Source: Clostridiales bacterium (GTDB lineage Bacteria; Bacillota; Clostridia; Oscillospirales; Ruminococcaceae). From it: a stretch of DNA of 10,730 nt. Below are positions 6,513-10,730 of this stretch, piece by piece. A program made the position numbers and the translations under genes. Position 1 is the first letter of the stretch, and each line of letters starts with the position of its first letter. The stretch spans positions 1 through 10,730 of the forward strand of contig JAAZIT010000278.1 of NCBI GenBank assembly GCA_012800685.1, read 5' to 3'. The notes beneath the pieces were generated by a model. It saw only the letters and a program-made list of their open reading frames with translations. It had not been told where the DNA came from and did no database searches.

Positions 6513-6547
6513 ATTATTATATTTACAATTAATGTAAATATAATAAT
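6513..6547. repeat. Perfect 15-bp inverted repeat
   Basis: ATTATTATATTTACA (6513-6527) and TGTAAATATAATAAT (6533-6547) are exact reverse complements around the loop ATTAA. It lies about 58 bp upstream of the -35 box of the sensor gene. It has only two C/G positions per arm pair and no T run beyond the stem. It could be an operator, a cruciform or a weak terminator; AT-richness makes chance plausible. Confidence 0.6.
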
Positions 6548-6603
6548 TCTAGGAAATATATGATTAATAATAATTTAATAAATCACTAAAAAAATACACA
6601 CAT

Positions 6604-6638
6604 AAAACGCACCAAGTTATTTAAAACTAGGTGCGTTT
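6604..6638 (-). terminator. Terminator downstream of glnN
   Basis: AAACGCACC (6605-6613) and GGTGCGTTT (6630-6638) form a 9-bp stem, with AGTT/AACT pairing further inside the loop. On the minus strand it runs into TTTTATGTG. It is about 128 nt after the glnN stop, and no other minus-strand gene lies between. Confidence 0.65.
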
Positions 6639-6765
6639 ACAATAAACATAATATTTAATTAAAATAAGTGCGGAATCACGTTAGAATTTATTTAGGGTAT
6701 ATCTTATTAATATAAAACTGGTTAGAAAAAGTATAAATACTAAGTTTTCCCTAAAAAACTAATTG
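6639..6765 (-). other. Probable 3' untranslated region of glnN
   Basis: No open frame is visible between the glnN stop and the terminator. TTTAGGG (6691-6697) and CCCTAAA (6749-6755) can pair across about 50 nt, closing an imperfect AT-rich hairpin. On the minus strand an AGTA-TTTA-TACT mini-hairpin followed by TTTTTC lies inside it. Confidence 0.4.
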
Positions 6766-8847
6766 TTAGGTATAAAATAGAATTTGACCGTATGTTGGGT
6801 ATGGCCAATATTTTTCTCCAACTAGGGCTTCAACCTGATCAGCTACACAACGAAGCTCTTGCATTGAAACAAAAACTGTATCATGGAAATAGTTAGCAAG
6901 CTCTTGGTCGTCGTCGATATCGTGTGAAGTCAAAATTACATCTTCAAGTGATTTCATTTTAGCGTACATATCGGCTGTAAGTGATGAAAGGTTCTTAACC
7001 ATATCAGTTTCAAATATAGCTTCTGCACCACATTCTTTAGACAGCTTAGCTGTTTTAGCAAGCTCTTTAACATACGATGAAACAGCAGGTAGAATATCCT
7101 TTTTAGCTATGTCAATCATTGTTAGTGCCTCAATGTTAATAATTTTAGAATATTCTTCAAGTAAAATATCTACTCTCGAATAAAGCTCTGTATTAGTATA
7201 TACACCATGCTTTTCAAATACCCTTAGGTTCTTTGGAGCAACAAAGTAAGGAATAGCTTCAGGAGCTGATCTTAGATTTAATAAACCTCTCTTTTCAGCT
7301 TCAATTGGCCACTCGTCACTATAACCGTCACCGTTAAAAATAATATTCATGTTTTCACTAAAGGTTCTCTTAATAAGCGAATCCAAAGCTTCTTGAAAGT
7401 TGTCTGCGTCCTTAAGCTGTTCGTAGAAGCCGTCAAGGGTTTCGGCAACGATAGTGTTAATAATTGTATTTGGACCAGCAACTGAAAGCTTAGAACCAGG
7501 CATTCTAAATTCAAACTTGTTTCCAGTAAATGCGAATGGTGATGTCCTATTTCTATCAGTTGTATCTTTTGGAAAAGATGGGAGAATGTCAACACCAATT
7601 TCCATGTTGTCAGCGCCGTGCCCCTTATATGATTTCCCTTTAACAATTGCTTCTATAATTTCTGTCAACTCATCGCCTAGGAATATCGAAATAATAGCAG
7701 GAGGGGCTTCATTAGCACCAAGTCTGTGGTCGTTTCCAGCGGTAGCAACACAAGCCCTAAGAATATCCTGATAATCATTAACAGCTTTAACTATTGCAGC
7801 GAGAAAGGTTAAAAACTGTGCATTTTCAGCTGGAGTATTGCCAGGCTCAAGAAGATTTCTACCCTTATTTGTAGCAATTGACCAGTTGTTGTGCTTTCCC
7901 GAACCATTAATACCAGCAAATGGTTTTTCGTGAAGAAGACATTTAAAGTCATGCTTTCTAGCTGTTCTCTTCATGAGTTCCATAGTTAACTGATTGTGGT
8001 CGGTAGCAATGTTTGTTGTGTTGTAGACTGGAGCTAGCTCATGCTGAGTTGGAGCAACCTCGTTGTGCTTTGTTTTAGCAACAACACCAAGCTTCCAAAG
8101 TGCTTCGTCTAGATCCGCCATATATGCACTAACTCTAGTTTTAATTGTACCAAAGTAGTGATCGTCAAGCTCTTGTCCCTTTGGGGCTGGAGCACCATAA
8201 AGTGTTTTTCCAGTATAAATTAGGTCTTTTCTCTTTGCATACATTTTTCTATCAATTAAAAAGTATTCCTGTTCTGGACCAACCATTGAAATAACTCTAT
8301 TTGACTTGCTTCCAAAAAGCTTTAGTACTCTCATCGACGAAGTGTTAATTGCAGCCATTGAACGTAGCAGAGGGGTTTTTTTATCTAATGCCTCACCGCT
8401 GTAAGAACAAAATGCGGTAGGAATACATAATGTTTCGTTTTTTATAAAAGCAAAAGAAGTTGGATCCCAAGCAGTATAACCTCTTGCTTCAAAGGTTGCT
8501 CTTAATCCACCAGATGGGAATGAAGAAGCGTCAGGCTCGCCTTTAATAAGTTCTTTTCCTGAAAATTCCATTATAACCTCACCGTCAGCAGTTGGGGTAA
8601 TAAATCCGTCATGCTTTTCAGCAGTGATACCTGTCATAGGTTGGAACCAGTGTGTGTAATGGGTAGCACCCTTATCTACAGCCCAGTTTTTCATAGCATT
8701 TGCAACTATGTTGGCAACCTCTATTTCAAGATGGTCCCCTTTGTCGATAGTCTTAAGAACTGCTTTGTAAGTGTCTTTTGGCAATTTCTCTTTCATTGTT
8801 TTTAAATTAAAAACATCACAGCCAAAAATTTCTGGAATAGTACTCAT
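6766..8847 (-). CDS. glnN: Glutamine synthetase type III (GlnN)
   Basis: This 693-residue enzyme joins ammonium to glutamate with ATP, in the cytoplasm, as a double-ring dodecamer in known members. GSIII signatures are present: THYTHWFQPMTG (62-73), FPSGGLRATFEARGYTAWD (110-128), GPEQEYF (190-196), KHNEVAPTQHE (260-270) and the ATP/glutamate-binding NGSGKHNNW (314-322). The length is within the usual range of about 700 and far from the 440-470 of type I. The start is ATG at 8845-8847: GGGAGGA lies 5 nt upstream, and an in-frame ATG at 8862 overlaps the start of that ribosome site, so it cannot use it. It is divergent from the glutamate synthase gene across 634 nt that hold two promoters and an attenuator on this side. 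No adenylylation-type regulator is adjacent. Confidence 0.97.
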   Translation of the reverse strand: MSTIPEIFGCDVFNLKTMKEKLPKDTYKAVLKTIDKGDHLEIEVANIVANAMKNWAVDKGATHYTHWFQPMTGITAEKHDGFITPTADGEVIMEFSGKELIKGEPDASSFPSGGLRATFEARGYTAWDPTSFAFIKNETLCIPTAFCSYSGEALDKKTPLLRSMAAINTSSMRVLKLFGSKSNRVISMVGPEQEYFLIDRKMYAKRKDLIYTGKTLYGAPAPKGQELDDHYFGTIKTRVSAYMADLDEALWKLGVVAKTKHNEVAPTQHELAPVYNTTNIATDHNQLTMELMKRTARKHDFKCLLHEKPFAGINGSGKHNNWSIATNKGRNLLEPGNTPAENAQFLTFLAAIVKAVNDYQDILRACVATAGNDHRLGANEAPPAIISIFLGDELTEIIEAIVKGKSYKGHGADNMEIGVDILPSFPKDTTDRNRTSPFAFTGNKFEFRMPGSKLSVAGPNTIINTIVAETLDGFYEQLKDADNFQEALDSLIKRTFSENMNIIFNGDGYSDEWPIEAEKRGLLNLRSAPEAIPYFVAPKNLRVFEKHGVYTNTELYSRVDILLEEYSKIINIEALTMIDIAKKDILPAVSSYVKELAKTAKLSKECGAEAIFETDMVKNLSSLTADMYAKMKSLEDVILTSHDIDDDQELANYFHDTVFVSMQELRCVADQVEALVGEKYWPYPTYGQILFYT

Positions 8848-8885
8848 TAAAAATCCTCCCATTTAAAATATATTTAAAGACACTA

Positions 8886-8913
8886 ATTTTAGACCTTAAC
8901 AAAGAAATGTCAA
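8886..8913 (-). promoter_or_regulatory. Proximal glnN promoter
   Basis: On the minus strand TTGACA (8908-8913), a 16-bp spacer and TAAAAT (8886-8891) predict a start near 8879 and a 31-nt leader. It lies downstream of the hairpin at 8929-8968, so transcripts from here escape attenuation. It overlaps a sequence shared with the gltB promoter (TTAACAAAGAAATGTCAA, plus strand 8896-8913). Confidence 0.6.
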
Positions 8914-8928
8914 AATTCTAGTATCAAT

Positions 8929-8972
8929 AAAAAAGACACTACGAACGAAAAACGTTCGCAGCGTCTTTGCTG
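8929..8972 (-). promoter_or_regulatory. Leader attenuator of glnN: terminator versus small A1/G4-loop hairpin
   Basis: Minus strand: AAAGACGCTGCGAACG (8953-8968) pairs over 16 bp (two wobbles) with CGTTCGTAGTGTCTTT (8932-8947) around loop TTTTT. The stem ends in six T, an excellent intrinsic terminator. The same RNA can instead fold CAGC-AAAGAC-GCTG (8959-8972), a GC stem with a six-base loop. The 5' arm of the terminator begins at the first loop base, so the two folds exclude each other. It begins about 6 nt after the predicted start from the distal promoter. Confidence 0.6.
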
Positions 8973-8984
8973 TTTACAATACTT

Positions 8985-9013
8985 AGTATATATATCAAAA
9001 ATGGATTTGTCAA
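8985..9013 (-). promoter_or_regulatory. Distal glnN promoter
   Basis: On the minus strand TTGACA (9008-9013), a 17-bp spacer and TATACT (8985-8990) form a near-consensus promoter. The start is expected near 8978, immediately before the attenuator hairpin. Any full-length glnN message from here must pass that terminator. Confidence 0.7.
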
Positions 9014-9052
9014 GAAAAATTGTATTAATTTTATTCTTTTTGTTAAAACGCA

Positions 9053-9087
9053 CAAAACAAAAGCCTAGTGTCAAATGAACTTTAGGC
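9053..9087 (-). terminator. Orphan minus-strand terminator-like hairpin
   Basis: On the minus strand GCCTA (9083-9087) pairs with TAGGC (9063-9067), with GT/AC inside after a two-base bulge, and TTTTGTTTTG follows. No gene ends here: it lies between the distal glnN promoter and the gltB promoter. It would stop transcription coming from about 9090-9300 toward glnN. Confidence 0.4.
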
Positions 9088-9315
9088 AATCTTCCTGCTT
9101 GAGATAATTTGAAAATATCTAGTTTACATTTTAAGGAAAACAGGCTGTAAGAAAATAAAGATTATTATCTAATATGTAAAATACGATTAAATAAATAATC
9201 ATACAAAATATGAAATTATCTAATTGATTTCCTGCAAAACCAATTAAAATTATGTAAGATGACGATATAAAGTTATTGATTTTGAAACTTCATATAAAAA
9301 ATATTTCAAAAACAC
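9088..9315. other. AT-rich middle of the divergent region, no gene seen
   Basis: Only tiny frames without ribosome sites are present. GCAGGAA occurs twice on the minus strand (within 9094-9100 and 9231-9237), and ATTATCTAAT-like words recur, but there is no regular repeat. A short RNA ending at the hairpin 9053-9087 is possible; no convincing promoter for it was found. Confidence 0.35.
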
Positions 9316-9344
9316 TTGACAAAGAAATAATGTCATGTTAATAT
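9316..9344 (+). promoter_or_regulatory. gltB promoter with overlapping dyad
   Basis: TTGACA (9316-9321), a 17-bp spacer and TAATAT (9339-9344) predict a start near 9351. The -35 box and spacer form a dyad TGACA-N9-TGTCA (9317-9335). The segment ACAAAGAAAT-(AA)-TGTCA is shared with the proximal glnN promoter, which suggests a common regulator; this is inference. Confidence 0.7.
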
Positions 9345-9350
9345 TATTTG

Positions 9351-9410
9351 GAACAAAGGTGTTCGTTGACGGGATTTTATTCCCTGCTTGACGAATGCCT
9401 TTTATTATTT
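9351..9410 (+). promoter_or_regulatory. Leader attenuator of gltB: terminator versus small A1/G4-loop hairpin
   Basis: AAAGGTGTTCGT (9355-9366) pairs over 12 bp (two wobbles) with ACGAATGCCTTT (9391-9402). An inner GGGA-TTTTAT-TCCC hairpin (9371-9384) stacks above, and TTTTATTATTTTA follows, so this is a terminator some 75 nt before gltB. The alternative fold is GAAC-AAAGGT-GTTC (9351-9364), with a six-base loop whose first base is also the first base of the terminator arm. The architecture matches the glnN leader although the stem sequences differ. A weaker ATACC/GGTAT hairpin lies downstream at about 9420-9437. Confidence 0.6.
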
Positions 9411-9481
9411 TAGGGATAATACCATAATGAGGGGTATAATTAAAGGTAATAATTATCAATAATATAAGTGGGAGTGATTAT

Positions 9482-10730
9482 ATGGATAACTTTAGAAATC
9501 AAATGCCATTCGAGGAGCAAGGGCTTTATAATCCAAAATTTGAGCACGACAATTGCGGTATAGGTTCTGTTGTGAACATTAAGGGGATAAAGTCACGTCA
9601 GGTTGTTGAAAATGCATTAAAAATTGTTGAAAACCTAGAGCATCGTGCAGGAAAAGATTCTGGAGGAGAAACTGGCGACGGTGTGGGCATTTTAGTTCAG
9701 ATATCCCACCAGTTTTTTAAAGATGAGACTGCTAGCTTAGGCTTTTCAATTGGTGACGAACGTGATTATGGTATAGGAGTGTTTTTCTTTCCACAAGACG
9801 AATTAAAAAGGAATCAAGCAAAAAAACTCTTTGAGATAATAGTTGCTAAAGAAAACATGAAGTTCTTAGGCTGGAGGACAGTTCCTACTAACCCGTCGAT
9901 TCTAGGAAGGAAAGCAAAAGAAAGTATGCCTTTCATTATGCAGGGCTTTGTAGAAAGACCTGATAACTGTCCAAGGGGCTTAGATTTTGACAGAAGGCTT
10001 TATATAGCAAGGCGTATATTTGAACATTCAAATGAAATAACATATGTTGTTTCGCTTTCAAGCCGTACAATTGTGTATAAGGGAATGTTTTTGGTAAATG
10101 AGCTAAGAAGATTTTTTTATGATTTGCAAAGTGAAAATTATACATCTGCAATTGCAACTGTTCATTCTCGATTTTCAACTAACACAAACCCAAGTTGGCA
10201 AAGAGCACACCCTAATAGATTTATAGTACACAATGGTGAGATTAATACTATTACAGGAAACGCCGATAAAATGCTTGCTCGTGAAGAGACGGTTTATTGT
10301 GATGTGTTAAAGGACGAAATGTACAAGATTTTTCCGACCATTGATGTTAACGGTTCAGACTCGGCAAGGCTTGATAACGCTTTAGAATTTATGTTAATGT
10401 CAGGTGTTCCACTTCCTTTAGCTGTAATGATTACAATTCCAGAGCCGTGGGAAAACAACAGGGCTATGTCACAGCAAAAACGTGATTTTTATCAATACTA
10501 TGCAACAATGATGGAACCATGGGATGGCCCAGCTTCAATTTTATTTTCGGACGGAGATGTTTTAGGAGCAGTTCTTGACAGAAACGGATTAAGACCGTCA
10601 AGATATTATATAACAGATGACAATTTTCTTATTCTTTCATCTGAGGTTGGCTGTATAGATATTCCGGCAGAGAAGATTGTTAAAAAAGCAAGGCTTAGTC
10701 CAGGAAAAATGCTTTTGGTTGATACCATTA
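9482..10730 (+). CDS. gltB: Glutamate synthase large subunit, N-terminal part (cut by window end)
   Basis: The frame is open from ATG 9482 to the window edge, giving 416 residues of a protein usually near 1500. GOGAT makes two glutamates from glutamine and 2-oxoglutarate. The visible part is the class II (Ntn) glutamine amidotransferase domain. After a 24-residue propeptide comes the nucleophile C25 in HDNCGIGSVVNIKG, which becomes the N terminus on maturation. EHRAGKDSGGETGDGVGIL follows, then ATVHSRFSTNTNPSWQRAHP and the oxyanion/substrate loop VHNGEINTITGN. GSDSARLDNALEF and WDGPASILFSDG with LDRNGLRPSRYY complete the amidotransferase signature. GGAG (9471-9474) lies 7 nt before the start. 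It is paired with divergent glnN; both enzymes form the ammonium assimilation cycle, and both leaders carry like-built attenuators. The FMN and Fe-S domains lie beyond the window. Confidence 0.96.
   Translation, partial: MDNFRNQMPFEEQGLYNPKFEHDNCGIGSVVNIKGIKSRQVVENALKIVENLEHRAGKDSGGETGDGVGILVQISHQFFKDETASLGFSIGDERDYGIGVFFFPQDELKRNQAKKLFEIIVAKENMKFLGWRTVPTNPSILGRKAKESMPFIMQGFVERPDNCPRGLDFDRRLYIARRIFEHSNEITYVVSLSSRTIVYKGMFLVNELRRFFYDLQSENYTSAIATVHSRFSTNTNPSWQRAHPNRFIVHNGEINTITGNADKMLAREETVYCDVLKDEMYKIFPTIDVNGSDSARLDNALEFMLMSGVPLPLAVMITIPEPWENNRAMSQQKRDFYQYYATMMEPWDGPASILFSDGDVLGAVLDRNGLRPSRYYITDDNFLILSSEVGCIDIPAEKIVKKARLSPGKMLLVDTI

Noticed and set aside
8848..8862. Longer glnN start (ATG at 8860-8862)
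   Set aside because: That ATG lies against the GGGAGGA ribosome site that serves the ATG at 8847 and has no site of its own; typical GSIII proteins begin near MSTIPEIFG.
9130..9205. 23-codon minus-strand hydrophobic frame (MIIYLIVFYIL...)
   Set aside because: No ribosome site, highly AT-rich, and such a hydrophobic short frame is expected by chance here.
9351..9440. Classical two-hairpin ANTAR element in the gltB leader
   Set aside because: Only one hairpin with an A1/G4 six-base loop was found; the inner loop TTTTAT and the downstream hairpin do not fit, so only a related single-hairpin design is proposed.
9250..9459. 69-codon minus-strand frame opposite the gltB leader
   Set aside because: It runs antisense through the gltB promoter and attenuator, has no ribosome site and gives no recognisable protein.
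9936..10178. 80-codon minus-strand frame inside gltB
   Set aside because: It is a shadow of the glutamate synthase coding frame, which is conserved throughout.

Overview
The window looks like chromosomal DNA of a low-GC anaerobic Firmicute, most likely Clostridia of the Ruminococcus/Oscillospiraceae kind. The reasons are AT-rich gaps, strong Shine-Dalgarno sites, a type III glutamine synthetase, an IscU with a Cys/His-rich tail, and a surface protein with a Ser/Asp-rich stalk, a C-terminal membrane helix and a poly-Lys end. I see no insertion sequence, phage gene, CRISPR array, tRNA or rRNA.

Layout. (1) 1-578, plus strand: 3' end of a membrane-anchored surface protein. It converges on mnmA across a bidirectional terminator at 605-638. 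(2) 640-4078, minus strand: a sulfur-handling block read iscS, a 121-residue protein resembling EF-Tu domain II, iscU, terminator, then mnmA. mnmA has its own promoter and a roughly 200-nt leader that folds like a separate small RNA (6S-like candidate). IscS supplies sulfane sulfur, IscU builds Fe-S clusters, and MnmA uses the sulfur for 2-thiouridine at tRNA position 34. (3) 4398-6392, minus strand: a membrane diguanylate cyclase (Cache-like sensor, HAMP, PAS, GGDEF) cut by one in-frame TAA just before the HAMP region. (4) 6766-8847, minus strand: type III glutamine synthetase. It is divergent from (5) 9482 to the window end, plus strand: the glutamate synthase large subunit, truncated by the window edge. 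Together these make the GS-GOGAT ammonium assimilation pair.

The most striking non-coding signal is in the 634-nt glnN/gltB divergent region. Each gene has a near-consensus TTGACA promoter followed at once by a terminator hairpin. In both leaders the 5' arm of the terminator starts exactly at the first base of a six-base loop (AAAGAC in glnN, AAAGGT in gltB) of a small alternative hairpin. The two structures exclude each other, as in a transcription attenuator, and the A1/G4 loop pattern resembles targets of ANTAR antiterminators. glnN also has a second promoter downstream of its attenuator.

Two start sites were corrected from signals in the DNA. glnN starts at 8847, because an upstream in-frame ATG overlaps its GGGAGGA ribosome site. 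The sensor gene starts at 6392, because the longer start lies inside the promoter -10 box.
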